Positions 25,301-34,898 are shown, counted from the stretch's first letter. The stretch is 64,000 nucleotides of DNA from Massilia sp. NR 4-1 (GCF_001191005.1 NZ_CP012201.1:4092001-4156000), one strand, 5' to 3'. Made by a program: numbers and translations. Notes: generated by a model from the letters alone, not told the origin.

Positions 25301-27121
25301 ATGAACCACCGCATCGCCCTGAGCACGCTGGCTGCCGCCGTTTTTCTGGCCTGGACGCCGGCCCAGGCGGCCACGCCCGCCCCCGCCGCCAGCCCCCTCG
25401 CCGTCCCGGCCCACAGCCAGGCTGCGGCAAAAAAACAACTGATGACGCTGGCCGATGCCTATTACGATGCGCTGGCCCGTTTCGAACCGGTGGGCGCCAC
25501 CGAGAGCGGCGATAACCGCTTCGACGACCAGCTCGGCCTGTCCATCGCGCCGGCCCGGCGCGCCAAACAGTTCGCGCGCTACCGCCAGTTCGCCCAGCGC
25601 CTGGCCGCCATTCCGCGCGCCCAGCTCGGCCGCGCCGACCAGATCCACTACGATGTGCTCGACTTCGAACTGAAGAGTCTGCTGTCCTTCGAAGCCTTCC
25701 CCGAGCACCTGCTGCCGCTGAACCAGATGGACAGCATGCCCGTGACCCTGGCCAACTATGCCGGCGGCGAAGGCTCGCAGCCGCTGACCACGGTCAAGCA
25801 ATACCAGGCTTACCTGAGCCGCCTGCGCCAGTTGCCGGCCTGGATCGACCAGGCCATCGCCAATATGCGCGAAGGCATGCGCCAGAACGTGGTGCTGCCG
25901 AAGGCGCTGGTGGTGTCGGCGCTGCCGCAGTTCCAGAAGCTGCTCAGCGCCAGCCCGGAGCAGAGCATCTACTACACGCCGATCGGCAAGCTGCCGGCCA
26001 ATTTTTCGGCGGCCGACAAGGCGAAGCTGAGCAAGGCCTACCGCAGCGCCGTGAGCCAGCTGGAGCCGGCCCTGCAGCGCCTCGCCAGCTTCCTCGAGAA
26101 AGACTATCTGCCGGCCAGCCGCGACAGCGCGGGCCTGGGCGCGCTGCCGCAGGGCGCGGCCTGGTACCAGGCCCGCATCGCCGCCTCGACCACCACCAAC
26201 CTCGATCCCGCCACCATCCACGCCATCGGCCTGAAGGAAGTGGCGCGCATCCAGGGCCAGTTCGCCGTGCTCGGTCCCAAGCTCGGCTACGACGGCCCGG
26301 CCGCCGGCCTGCCGGTCTGGGTCTCGCAGCAAGCCAAGTTCTTCCCGTTCAAGACCGAGGACGAGGTGCAGGCGGTCTACCGCAAGCTCAACACGGTGCT
26401 CGACAGCAAGCTGCCCGCCATGTTCACCCTGCTGCCCAAGGCGCCGCTCGACCTGCGCCTGGAGCCGGAGCTGAGCCGCGCCACCGCCGCCGACCACTAC
26501 ACGGCGCCGGCCGCCGACGGGTCGCGCCCCGGCGTGTTCTGGTCGGTGGTCAACGATCCCACCAAATACGGCAACACCGGCATGAACACCCTGTTCCTGC
26601 ATGAAGGCAAACCCGGCCACCACTTCCACATCGCGCTGATGCAGGAACTGGACATGCCGAAGTTCCGCAAATTCGGCGGCAACAATGCCTTCACCGAAGG
26701 CTGGGCGCTGTATGCCGAAACCCTGGGCCAGGAAATGGGCTTGTTCGACGACCCGGCCCAGTACTTCGGCCACCTGAACGACGAGCTGCTGCGCGCCACC
26801 CGCCTGGTGGTCGACACCGGCCTGCACGCCAAGGGCTGGAGCCGCGAACAGACCATCCAGTACATGAAGGACACGCTGGGCTACGACGCCGTGGCCAAGA
26901 GCGAGACCGAGCGCTATATGGCTTGGCCGGGCCAGGCCCTGGGCTACAAGATCGGTTCGCTGAAAATCGTCGAGCTGCGCAAGCGCGCCCAGCAAGCGCT
27001 AGGCGACAAGTTCAGCCTGCCGAAATTCCACGAAGTGGTGCTGGGCGACGGCACCGTTCCGCTCAGCCTGCTCGAAGCCAAGGTCGAGCGCTGGATCGCC
27101 GACAGCAAGCCGGCGCAGTAA
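25301..27121 (+). CDS. Exported DUF885-family protein (probable metallopeptidase)
   Basis: A protein of 606 residues with a signal peptide ending at PAQAA. The DUF885 family has a mostly helical fold related to M3/M32-type metallopeptidases. The motif HEGKPGHHFHIAL (near residue 435) and ALYAETLGQEMG (near 480) supply the His, His and Glu expected for zinc, and ETERYMAWPGQALGYKIG near the C-terminus is highly typical. It probably cleaves peptides in the periplasm; a precise substrate is not known. AGGA lies 8 bases before the ATG. A GC-rich hairpin without U-tract follows the stop. Confidence 0.88.
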   Translation: MNHRIALSTLAAAVFLAWTPAQAATPAPAASPLAVPAHSQAAAKKQLMTLADAYYDALARFEPVGATESGDNRFDDQLGLSIAPARRAKQFARYRQFAQRLAAIPRAQLGRADQIHYDVLDFELKSLLSFEAFPEHLLPLNQMDSMPVTLANYAGGEGSQPLTTVKQYQAYLSRLRQLPAWIDQAIANMREGMRQNVVLPKALVVSALPQFQKLLSASPEQSIYYTPIGKLPANFSAADKAKLSKAYRSAVSQLEPALQRLASFLEKDYLPASRDSAGLGALPQGAAWYQARIAASTTTNLDPATIHAIGLKEVARIQGQFAVLGPKLGYDGPAAGLPVWVSQQAKFFPFKTEDEVQAVYRKLNTVLDSKLPAMFTLLPKAPLDLRLEPELSRATAADHYTAPAADGSRPGVFWSVVNDPTKYGNTGMNTLFLHEGKPGHHFHIALMQELDMPKFRKFGGNNAFTEGWALYAETLGQEMGLFDDPAQYFGHLNDELLRATRLVVDTGLHAKGWSREQTIQYMKDTLGYDAVAKSETERYMAWPGQALGYKIGSLKIVELRKRAQQALGDKFSLPKFHEVVLGDGTVPLSLLEAKVERWIADSKPAQ

Positions 27122-27190
27122 CCCGCCGGCTTGCAAGGCACGGCCGCCACGACACGGCGGCCGCGCGGCCCGCGCGCCAACGCGGCGCGC

Positions 27191-27637
27191 CTAGCGGTTC
27201 AGGGCATACGCCTTGATGCGCTTCAGCGCGCGTTCCGGCAGCGCGGCGATCTGCTTGTCATGGTCGGCAAAGACAATCTGCTGGCGCCCCACGGCGACCG
27301 GCAGGCTGTTGGCGTAGAAGCGGAACTCCAGCCAGAACGAGCAGCGCCGTACAGCGTAGGTATTCACCTCGCAGCGCACATCCTGAAACGGGAAGGTTTC
27401 CAGCAGATAGTCCTGTTCGGCGCGCTTGGTGATGAACACCCCCTCTTGCTGCAGCATATCGCGCGCGACGCATTCGAAGAACCATTTCTCGCGGCAGATG
27501 CCCTGCCATTCGAAGTAGCGCGCGAAGTAGGTGTTGCCGTAAGCGTTGGAATCCTTGAGGTAAACCGAGATCTGGTGGTGGAAGGTCAGCTCGGCATCGG
27601 TGTTTTCGTCGTTGGCGACGGTGGCGTACATGAACAT
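27191..27637 (-). CDS. Acyl-CoA thioesterase, 4-hydroxybenzoyl-CoA thioesterase (hotdog) family
   Basis: A protein of 148 residues with the hotdog-fold signature: DSNAYGNTYFARYFEWQGICRE near residues 29-50, where the conserved Asn/Tyr and W-Q-G...R-E match 4HBT-type thioesterases, including those attached to polyene and enediyne pathways. It hydrolyses an acyl-CoA or acyl-ACP thioester in the cytosol. AGGAGA 8 bases before the ATG at 27637 supports this start over the ATG at 27658, whose site is too close. It is divergent from the histidine kinase gene. No biosynthetic cluster is nearby, so the substrate is unknown. Confidence 0.85.
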   Translation of the reverse strand: MFMYATVANDENTDAELTFHHQISVYLKDSNAYGNTYFARYFEWQGICREKWFFECVARDMLQQEGVFITKRAEQDYLLETFPFQDVRCEVNTYAVRRCSFWLEFRFYANSLPVAVGRQQIVFADHDKQIAALPERALKRIKAYALNR

Positions 27638-27836
27638 GGCGCTCTCCTGGGTGGGCATTTCCTGAGTGGACTCTTACTGGCGGCCTCTGCGTGCCGCGTA
27701 TGTTCACTAAAGGAAACTTTTGCCCCCCTCCCCTTGATCTGGCACAAACCCTGTGCGAATCGAAGAGCTGAGCAGTCTCAAGCGTTGTTATGATCCCAAG
27801 CGTTGACACGTGGTCTTTTGTTTCGGGGGATTGCGC

Positions 27837-29291
27837 ATGTTCTCCATCCTGCCCGCCCTGGTTTCCTTGCTCTTCCTGGCTTACGGGAGCTATGTGCTGC
27901 ACTCGCGCGGCGCGAACCGCGCCAGCCTGACGTTTTTCCTGGTCTGCGCCACCACCAGCCTGTGGCAAGCCGCCTGGAGCCTGCTGTTCCAGACCGACGC
28001 CTCGGCCCTGGCCCTGATCCTGGCGCGCTTCGGCTATGTGCCCATCCTCTTTCTGCCGACCACGCTCTACCACTTCATCACCGAGCTGACGCGCCAGCCC
28101 GGCGAAGGGCGCTGGGTGATGGCCTCGTATGGCCTGGCAGCCGTGCTCAGCGTCTTCACCGTCAGTACCGACTGGTTCGTAAGCGGCTTGCACGCCTATT
28201 TCTTCGGCTACTATCCGCGCGCCGGCTGGCTGCATCCGCTGCACCTGCTGCAGACGGCGGTGGTGATGCTGCGCGGCCTCTACCTGCTGTACCGGCGCCA
28301 GCAGGCAGCCATGTCGACCGAACGCGCGCGGCTGCGCTACTGCCTGGTCAGCGTGTTGATCTACTTCAGCGCCGCGATCGACTATCTGTGCAATTACGGC
28401 TATGAGTTTTATCCGCCCGGCGTGCTGTCGCTGGCGGCCAGCCTGGGCCTGATCGCCCAGGCCATGGTGCAGCATAATCTCTTGGCCGACCCGATGGCGG
28501 CGGCCGCCTCCATCGCGCATGAGATGCGCACGCCGCTGGCCACCATCCGCAGCCAGTCGCGCCTGCTGGCCAAAAGCTTGCCGGAACTGATCGCCGGTTA
28601 CCAGAGCCTGACGCAGCAGCGCGCCCACCAGCCGCGGCTGAACGCCGAACAGCTGCAGTACCTGGGCGGGCTGGCCCAGCATATCGAACAGGAGGTGTCG
28701 CGCTCGAATTTCATCGTCGACATGCTGCTGGCCTCGGCCACGGCCGAGAATTTCCGGCGCGACGAGTTCCGCAATTATTCGATCAAGGCCTGCGTCGACG
28801 AGGCGCTGTCCTGCTATCCCTTCGAGGAGGGTATGCGCGAGCGCGTCAGCGCCCAGGTGCGCCACGATTTCCGCTTCCACGGTTCCGACGTGCTGCTGAT
28901 CTATGTGCTGTACAACCTGCTCAAGAATTCCCTGCATGCGATCCGCACCGGCAGCCTGGGCCAGGGAACAGTCGAGGTGGAGTGCTTCAGCCTGGCGCGC
29001 CACAACTGGCTGGTGGTCACCGATACCGGGCCGGGCATCGCGGCCGACGTGTTGCCCCATGTGTTCGAACCGTATTACACCACGCGGCGCCAGGGCGGCG
29101 GCGCGGGCATGGGCCTGGCGTTCTGCCAGCGCGTGCTGAGCGCGTTCGGCGGCGCCATCCGCTGCGAATCGGTGCCGGGCAGGTTCACGCGCTTTTCGCT
29201 GACCTTCCCGCCCTGCGTGCCGCAAGGGACACCGGTGGCGGCGGTCGAGGTGTGTGCACCGCTGGCCGGCGAACAGGCGCGGCGCGCCTAG
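27837..29291 (+). CDS. Orphan membrane sensor histidine kinase with 7TM-type N-terminus
   Basis: A protein of 484 residues. Residues 1-215 contain about seven hydrophobic helices with the HisKA_7TM look (LTFFLVCATTSLWQAAWSLL). The phosphorylated histidine is H228 in ASIAHEMRTPLATI. The ATPase domain has the N box (NLLKNSLHAI), G1 (DTGPGIA) and G2 (GAGMGLAF). The dimerisation segment, with LPELIAGYQ and later SNFIVDMLLA, resembles kinases of the CqsS/LqsS quorum-sensing type, but that is recall, not a test. There is no receiver domain and no response regulator gene beside it. A GGGGGA site 8 bases upstream supports ATG 27837. Confidence 0.88.
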   Translation: MFSILPALVSLLFLAYGSYVLHSRGANRASLTFFLVCATTSLWQAAWSLLFQTDASALALILARFGYVPILFLPTTLYHFITELTRQPGEGRWVMASYGLAAVLSVFTVSTDWFVSGLHAYFFGYYPRAGWLHPLHLLQTAVVMLRGLYLLYRRQQAAMSTERARLRYCLVSVLIYFSAAIDYLCNYGYEFYPPGVLSLAASLGLIAQAMVQHNLLADPMAAAASIAHEMRTPLATIRSQSRLLAKSLPELIAGYQSLTQQRAHQPRLNAEQLQYLGGLAQHIEQEVSRSNFIVDMLLASATAENFRRDEFRNYSIKACVDEALSCYPFEEGMRERVSAQVRHDFRFHGSDVLLIYVLYNLLKNSLHAIRTGSLGQGTVEVECFSLARHNWLVVTDTGPGIAADVLPHVFEPYYTTRRQGGGAGMGLAFCQRVLSAFGGAIRCESVPGRFTRFSLTFPPCVPQGTPVAAVEVCAPLAGEQARRA

Positions 29292-29330
29292 GCGGGTCGC
29301 TTAGGCGGAGCGCTTAAGCAGGGCGCTTAA
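29292..29330. repeat. Three imperfect 13-bp tandem repeats between converging genes
   Basis: GCGGGTCGCTTAG, GCGGAGCGCTTAA and GCAGGGCGCTTAA follow one another directly after the kinase stop codon and reach the stop codon of the opposing regulator. Confidence 0.6.
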
Positions 29331-29947
29331 GCCACGCTGGGCAAGGCCGGGCTGTCTTCGCGCAGGATGTCATCGAGGTCGGTGTCGTCCCCCAGCACGA
29401 AGACCTTGCGCTCATCCAGCACCTGCAGGATGAAGGGTTGCTGCTCGCGCAGGCGGCGCCGGAAATCGGGCACCGAATACAGATTGGGATTGATCTTGCG
29501 GCGCAGCAGGCGCTCGGCCACCGGTAGGCGGTTGAGCAGCTCGCCATAGGTGGTGTTCTCACCGATCAAGAGCAGCTCGATGGCGTCGCCCGAACCTTCC
29601 TGTTCCTTGGCCGTCTTGCCGTAGACGAAGGCCACATTGAGCTGCTGGCGCAGCGGCGCCAGGGCCGAATTCAGCACGCTGAGCAGACCGAAAGTCTTCT
29701 TCACCAGGCTGCTCAATTCGCCGTACACCAGGCTGTCCTTATTGGGCCGGAACTGGCGCACATTGCCGATGCGCTCGGACACGATCAGCCCCGACTCGTG
29801 CAGGCGCTTGAGTTCGCGCTGGGCCGAGGCGCTGCCCAAACCGGTCAGGCGCATGATCTCATTGAGGTGGAATCCCTCGTTGACGCGGACGAACAGCAAG
29901 CCCAGCAGTTTTTGCTGGGCCGGAGTGAACAGGGCTTGGGCGATCAT
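29327..29947 (-). CDS. Winged-helix regulator with nucleotidyltransferase-like domain
   Basis: A protein of 206 residues. The N-terminal part (residues 1-80: QQKLLGLLFVRVNEGFHLNE, then GLGSASAQRELKRLHESGLI) is an ArsR/MarR-like winged helix with a clear recognition helix. The second half (near 110-140: VAFVYGKTAKEQEGSGDAIE followed by LLLIGE) resembles the minimal nucleotidyltransferase fold, where G-S...D-x-D normally binds metal and nucleotide; here the second acidic position seems replaced, so activity is doubtful. Similar proteins are annotated as regulators in Oxalobacteraceae and as relatives of MNT antitoxins. The ATG at 29947 begins at the winged helix; the ribosome binding site is weak. 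It converges on the histidine kinase gene. Confidence 0.72.
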   Translation of the reverse strand: MIAQALFTPAQQKLLGLLFVRVNEGFHLNEIMRLTGLGSASAQRELKRLHESGLIVSERIGNVRQFRPNKDSLVYGELSSLVKKTFGLLSVLNSALAPLRQQLNVAFVYGKTAKEQEGSGDAIELLLIGENTTYGELLNRLPVAERLLRRKINPNLYSVPDFRRRLREQQPFILQVLDERKVFVLGDDTDLDDILREDSPALPSVA

Positions 29948-30093
29948 GAGCCAAATATTAGCATGGCAGCCGCCGCGTCCGGCATGGATTCGGCAGCCGC
30001 GCGTTGCTAGAATAGCCCAGCCATTGCAAGGGCAGGACCGCTTGCGCTGGCCACTCCATAACAATCCACTTACAGGTAAACAGTGAAAAACAC

Positions 30094-32877
30094 ATGCTTC
30101 TCGCCCTGGGCCTGGCCGCCAGCGCCCTGCCGCCCCTGGCCGTGGGCGCTGCGCCCGCCGCCGCCAGCCGTCCCGCCGCCAGCGCCCCGGCCCAGCCCGC
30201 CGCCTTCGAGCGCCAGGCGTATGCCATTCCCTACAAAAAATTTGTGTTGCAGAATGGCCTCACCCTGCTGGTGCACGAAGACCATAATGTGCCGGTGGTC
30301 GGCGTCAATATCTGGTACCACGTCGGCTCGCGCAACGAGAAGCGCGGCAAGACCGGCTTCGCCCACCTGTTCGAACACTTCTTCTTCAACGGCTCGGAAA
30401 ACCACCCGCACGGCTTCCGCGAAGCGATGGACGACCTGGGCGCCAACAACCGCAACGGCACCACCAACGGCGACCGCACCAACTTCTTCGAAGACGTGCC
30501 GGTGTCGGCGCTGGAGCGCACCCTGTACCTGGAAGCGGACCGCATGGGCTTCCTCGGCAACTACATCTCGAAGGAGATGCTGGAGCGCGAACGCGGCGTG
30601 GTGCAGAACGAAAAACGCCAGGGCGAGAACCAGCCCTATGGCCGCGTGCATCTGGAACAGGTGGCGCGCATGTATCCCTACTCGCATCCCTATTCCTGGT
30701 CCACCATCGGCAGCATGGACGACCTGAACGCCGCCTCGCTGGACGATATCAAGGAATGGTACCGCACCTACTATGGCCCCAATAACGCCGTCATCGCGCT
30801 GGCCGGCGACATCACGCCGGAACGCGCGCTGGAACTGGTGAAGAAATACTTCGACTCGATTCCGCCCGGTCCGCCGCTGCCGCGCACCGAGACCTGGATT
30901 CCCGCGCTCGACCGCAATATCCGCGACGAGATGGAAGACCGCGTGCCGCAGCAGCGCATCTACCGCAGCTACCACGCGCCGGCCTGGAAGGACGCCAGCC
31001 TGCAGCATCTGGCCCTGTTCGCCGACGTGCTGGCCGGCTCCAAGAGCGCGCGCCTGGACAAGCGCCTGGTCTACGAGAAAGGCCTGGCCACCAGCGTGCA
31101 CGCCGGCATCGACGACAATGAACTGGGCAGCACCTTCAATATCGTCGCCACCGTCAAGCCGGGTATCGATCCGGCCCTGGTCGAGCGCGAGATCGACGCC
31201 GTGCTGAACGAGCTGCTGGCGCAGGGGCCGGCGCCGGCCGAACTGGCGCGCACGCGCGCCGCCACGCTGGCCAAGTTCGCGCGCGGCCTGGAACGCCTGG
31301 GCGGCTTCGGCGGCCGCGCCGACGTGCTGGCGCAAAGCATGACCTATGGCGGCAAGCCCGACGCCTACCTCGACCAGCTCGACGTCTACGCCAAGGCCAC
31401 GCCGGCCGAAGTGAAGGCCACGGCCGGCCAATGGCTGCGCGCCCACCACTACACGATGACGGTCAAGCCCTTCGCCAAGCTGGCCGCCGCCAAGTCCGAG
31501 GTGGACCGCAAGGTGCTGCCCGCGCTGGGCCAGGCGCCCGACGTGAAGTTCCCCGCCATCCAGCGCGCCACGCTGTCGAACGGCTTGAAGGTGCTGCTGC
31601 TGGAACGCCATTCCGCGCCCATCGTCAATGTGGCGCTGGCGGTGGATGCCGGCACCGCGTCCGACACGCCGGCCAAGGCGGGCCTGGCCGCCCTCACACT
31701 CGACCTGCTCGACAAAGGCACCGCCACGCGCAACGCTTTCCAGCTGTCGGACGAACTGGAAAGCCTGGGCGCCCAGCTGGAAACGCGCAGCGGCAGCGAC
31801 CTCTCCATCGTGCGTCTGCAGGCGACGGCGGCCAAGCTGCCGGCCGCCCTGCAGCTGATGGCCGACGCGGCCCTGCACCCGGCCTTCCCGGCCGACCAGT
31901 TCACGCTGCAAAAACAGCGCCGCCTGGCCGGCATCGCGCAGGAAAAAGCGCAGCCCAACGCGCTCGCCATGCGCGTGCTGCCAGGCCTGCTGTACGGCAG
32001 CGCCCATGCTTACGGCAAGCCCGCCAGCGGCTACGAAACCTCGGTGCAGGGCCTGACGCGCACCGACCTGCAAACCTGGCATGCGGCCTGGTTCCGTCCC
32101 GGCAGCGCCACCCTGGTGGTCAGCGGCGACACCACGCTGGCCCAAGCCCTGCCCGCGCTGGAAGCGGCTTTCGGCCGCTGGCAGGCCGGCAGCGCGCCCT
32201 CCAAGCCGGCACCGGCCGTGCAAGCCAACCAGGGCAAGCGCCTGTTCCTGATCGATAAACCCGATGCGCCGCAATCGACCATCGTCGCCGCCCACCTGGC
32301 GCAGCTGCAAGGCCAGCCGGAAGACCTGGCAATGGAACCGGTGATGCAGAACTTCGGCGGCATGGCGACCTCGCGCCTGAACCGCAATCTGCGCCTGGAC
32401 AAGCACTGGAGCTACGGCACCTCCGGCCAGCTGAGCGCCGTGCGCGGCCAGCGCGCCTTCATGGTGGTGGCGCCGGTGCAGACCGACAAGACGCGCGAAG
32501 CGATGCAGGAGGTGGCCAAGGAAGTGCGCGGCGCGGCCGGCGCGCGGCCGCTGGCGGGCGAGGAATACGGCAGCATCATGCGCAATATGACGGCGCGCCT
32601 GGCGGGCCGCTTCGAGACCATCAACGCGCTGGAAAACGCGGCTCTAAACAGCGTCAACCTGGGCCTGGACGACGCCTACTGGCCCAGCTACGCGGCGCGC
32701 ATGCGCGCCCTGAACGAAGGCCAGCTGGCCGGCGCCGCCGCCAAATTCATCCGCCCCGATGAACTGGTGTGGCTGGTGATCGGCGACCTGCGCAAGATCG
32801 AACCGGGCATCCGCGAACTGGGCTGGGGCGAGGTGACGCTGCTCGACGCCGACGGCCAGCCGCTGCCTCAGCGCTAA
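30094..32877 (+). CDS. Exported M16-family zinc metallopeptidase (two M16 domains)
   Basis: A protein of 927 residues from ATG 30094. The inverted zinc motif H-x-x-E-H is HLFEH at 91-95 and the distal Glu is E173 in VVQNEKR, so the N-terminal half is catalytic. The second half (from about residue 480, AIQRATLSNGLKVLLLERH) is a second M16 domain without the motif, as in pitrilysin-like proteins that enclose peptide substrates. A hydrophobic signal peptide follows the start. Start oddity: AGGT at 30074 suits a GTG at 30083 (V-K-N-T...) in another frame, while the ATG lacks a well-placed site; adding one base would merge the two into a normal signal peptide. A bidirectional terminator follows. 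Confidence 0.9.
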   Translation: MLLALGLAASALPPLAVGAAPAAASRPAASAPAQPAAFERQAYAIPYKKFVLQNGLTLLVHEDHNVPVVGVNIWYHVGSRNEKRGKTGFAHLFEHFFFNGSENHPHGFREAMDDLGANNRNGTTNGDRTNFFEDVPVSALERTLYLEADRMGFLGNYISKEMLERERGVVQNEKRQGENQPYGRVHLEQVARMYPYSHPYSWSTIGSMDDLNAASLDDIKEWYRTYYGPNNAVIALAGDITPERALELVKKYFDSIPPGPPLPRTETWIPALDRNIRDEMEDRVPQQRIYRSYHAPAWKDASLQHLALFADVLAGSKSARLDKRLVYEKGLATSVHAGIDDNELGSTFNIVATVKPGIDPALVEREIDAVLNELLAQGPAPAELARTRAATLAKFARGLERLGGFGGRADVLAQSMTYGGKPDAYLDQLDVYAKATPAEVKATAGQWLRAHHYTMTVKPFAKLAAAKSEVDRKVLPALGQAPDVKFPAIQRATLSNGLKVLLLERHSAPIVNVALAVDAGTASDTPAKAGLAALTLDLLDKGTATRNAFQLSDELESLGAQLETRSGSDLSIVRLQATAAKLPAALQLMADAALHPAFPADQFTLQKQRRLAGIAQEKAQPNALAMRVLPGLLYGSAHAYGKPASGYETSVQGLTRTDLQTWHAAWFRPGSATLVVSGDTTLAQALPALEAAFGRWQAGSAPSKPAPAVQANQGKRLFLIDKPDAPQSTIVAAHLAQLQGQPEDLAMEPVMQNFGGMATSRLNRNLRLDKHWSYGTSGQLSAVRGQRAFMVVAPVQTDKTREAMQEVAKEVRGAAGARPLAGEEYGSIMRNMTARLAGRFETINALENAALNSVNLGLDDAYWPSYAARMRALNEGQLAGAAAKFIRPDELVWLVIGDLRKIEPGIRELGWGEVTLLDADGQPLPQR

Positions 32878-32970
32878 GCGCTCACCACCTGGCGCGAAGG
32901 GCGCTGGACCAGCGCCGGAAGCTGGCACCACAGGCCAACAGCGCCAGGTCCGGCCTCCGTCGACGATCGC

Positions 32971-33001
32971 AAAAAAGGGGCGCCCGCAGGCGCCCCTTTT
33001 T
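32971..33001. terminator. Bidirectional terminator
   Basis: AAAAAAGGGGCGCC, loop CGCA, GGCGCCCCTTTTT. It serves both the M16 peptidase (plus) and the TPR protein (minus), whose stop codon lies 20 bases away. Confidence 0.88.
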
Positions 33002-33021
33002 CCATGTGCCGCCGCAGAAGC

Positions 33022-34815
33022 TCACAGACGCGCCAGATCCGGCCCGCCCTTCTTGCCCAGCCAGGTGCTGTCGAAACGCTTCTGGGCCGCGGCCAGCGCA
33101 TCCTTGTCGCCGCGCTGGCGGTAGACCTCGATCAGGCCGCGCAGCGCCCAGCCATTGCTCGGCGTGCGCAGGAAGGACGCGCGGAACACCTGCTCGGCCG
33201 CTTCCAGTTTCCCGGCGCGCAGCAGCACCACGCCCAGCGACTGGCGCACCGGATAGTACCAATAGGGCGGTTCGGTATAGGGCAGCGCGTCCTGCACCGC
33301 CACCGCTTCCTCATAGGCCTTGATTGCGCCATCGAGGTCGCCGCGCGCATCGGCCAGGCGGCCGGTGGCGACGGCGCGCGCGGTGTGCACGATGTCCGGC
33401 GCCGGCACGCCCCAGGCGGTGATGGGCTTGAAGTCGGCCGTGCGCTCGATGTTGACGAGCGCATCGATCTCCTTCTGCGCCTCGTCCAGCGCCCCCTTGC
33501 GCGCATAGCCGACGGCGCGCGCATAATGCCACATGGCGTTCACCAGCACATGCTCCGGCCCCGGATCGGGCAGTGCGATCAGCACCTCCGGGCTGCTGAA
33601 CTGCACATGCGAGAAGTAAGGCGCCGATTTCACCGGCTGCAGCGAGGCGAAGGCTTTCAGCGACTCGGTGGGTACGGCCTTGTCCAGCTTGGCGGCGGCG
33701 TCCAGCGCCGTCTTGCCGTCGCCGCCCATCAGGGCCGACACCATCACGAAGTGGATATTGTGCGGGTAGTAGGCGCCCTTGTAGACCGGGTCGCTGTCGG
33801 AGCGGCCGAAGTATTTTTCATCGACGGCGATGGCGTCCAGATTCGACTGCAGCGCATCCTTGTACAGGCCGACGCGGTAGTAGATATGCGAGGGCATGTG
33901 CACCAGGTGGCCGGCGCCGGGAATCTGTTTCGCCAGCAGGCGGGCATATGGCAAGGCCTTGTCCGGATGGGTCGACGCTTCCATGGCATGGATGTAGTAA
34001 TGGTCGGCGCCCGGGTGGCTGGGATGGCGCTCCAGCACGCGCTCCAGCGCATCGACCATTTCGGCGGTGCGGTTCTTGGGCCGGCTGCCGGCCGCTTCCC
34101 AGTAATCCCAGGGCGACAGGTCCATCAGCGACTCGGCGAACAACACCTGGATCGTATCGTTGTTGGGGAAGGCGCGCGCCGCCTCGGTCATGGCATCGGC
34201 GTAGGCGCGGTCCAGCGGCGCGCGGTCGGCCGGCGCGGGCGACTGGTAGCGCTGCGCCACGGCCTTGATCAGGGCCTGCTCGGCGGGCGTGGCGGAGGCG
34301 GCCAGGGCCACCGCCTTCTTGGCCGCCGCCACGGCCGGCTCCACCGCGTCCGGGAACATGGGCGCGTTGATATTCGGTCCCAGCACCAGCGCTTCGCCCC
34401 AGTAGCAGATGGCGCATTTCGGATCGTAGTGCTGGGCGGCGCGGAAGGCGCGTGCCGCTTCCGCGTGGTTGAAGCCGAAGGTCAGGCGCAAGCCCTGGTT
34501 GAAGTAAGCCAGGGCCTTCGGCTGGCGGCTGCTGATCGGCATAGTCAAGGTGCCGAGATCGGTGTACAGCGGCGGCAGCTTGGTGGCCGCCTCCTTGCGC
34601 TCCTGCTGCAGGGGACGGAAGGGCGCGGTCTCGGCCTGCGCCAGCACCAGCCGGTCCAGCAGGACGGGGCGGCCCTTGGCTTGCGCCGCGCAAGTGGCGC
34701 CATTCAGGTAGAGCGGATCGAAGCTGGGCTTTTTTTCGGCCAGTGTGGGGGCGATGACGGCGAGGGCGAAAATACCAGTGCCAGCCGTGACGGCCAAGGT
34801 CTTGATCTGTTTCAT
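33022..34815 (-). CDS. Exported TPR-repeat protein
   Basis: A protein of 597 residues with an N-terminal signal peptide (MKQIKTLAVTAGTGIFALAV). The mature protein contains tetratricopeptide-like helical pairs: ALAYFNQGLRLTFGFNHAEA near residue 102, ALPYARLLAKQIP near 290, and C-terminal copies around 470-585 (GDLDGAIKAYEEAVAVQDA; GKLEAAEQVFRASFLR). HYYIHAMEAS and HMPSHIYYRVGLY are well-marked His-containing segments seen in this type of large exported TPR protein. It probably works as a periplasmic scaffold; no enzymatic activity can be assigned with confidence. It stands alone and ends at the bidirectional terminator. Confidence 0.8.
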   Translation of the reverse strand: MKQIKTLAVTAGTGIFALAVIAPTLAEKKPSFDPLYLNGATCAAQAKGRPVLLDRLVLAQAETAPFRPLQQERKEAATKLPPLYTDLGTLTMPISSRQPKALAYFNQGLRLTFGFNHAEAARAFRAAQHYDPKCAICYWGEALVLGPNINAPMFPDAVEPAVAAAKKAVALAASATPAEQALIKAVAQRYQSPAPADRAPLDRAYADAMTEAARAFPNNDTIQVLFAESLMDLSPWDYWEAAGSRPKNRTAEMVDALERVLERHPSHPGADHYYIHAMEASTHPDKALPYARLLAKQIPGAGHLVHMPSHIYYRVGLYKDALQSNLDAIAVDEKYFGRSDSDPVYKGAYYPHNIHFVMVSALMGGDGKTALDAAAKLDKAVPTESLKAFASLQPVKSAPYFSHVQFSSPEVLIALPDPGPEHVLVNAMWHYARAVGYARKGALDEAQKEIDALVNIERTADFKPITAWGVPAPDIVHTARAVATGRLADARGDLDGAIKAYEEAVAVQDALPYTEPPYWYYPVRQSLGVVLLRAGKLEAAEQVFRASFLRTPSNGWALRGLIEVYRQRGDKDALAAAQKRFDSTWLGKKGGPDLARL

Positions 34816-34898
34816 GAGTACCCTTTCAATCGAAAAGTGCAGCTCAGAGAAGATGGTTTTTCGCGTGGGCGATTGTCGATTCTAACGCCGCCAGGGTT

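Noticed and set aside
27141..27163. Terminator after the DUF885 gene
   Set aside because: The 8-bp stem CGGCCGCC/GGCGGCCG has no U-tract; in DNA this GC-rich such hairpins arise by chance.
30083..30727. Alternative 214-codon protein starting at GTG 30083
   Set aside because: Beyond the first few codons it is a Pro/Arg-rich shadow of the M16 peptidase frame.
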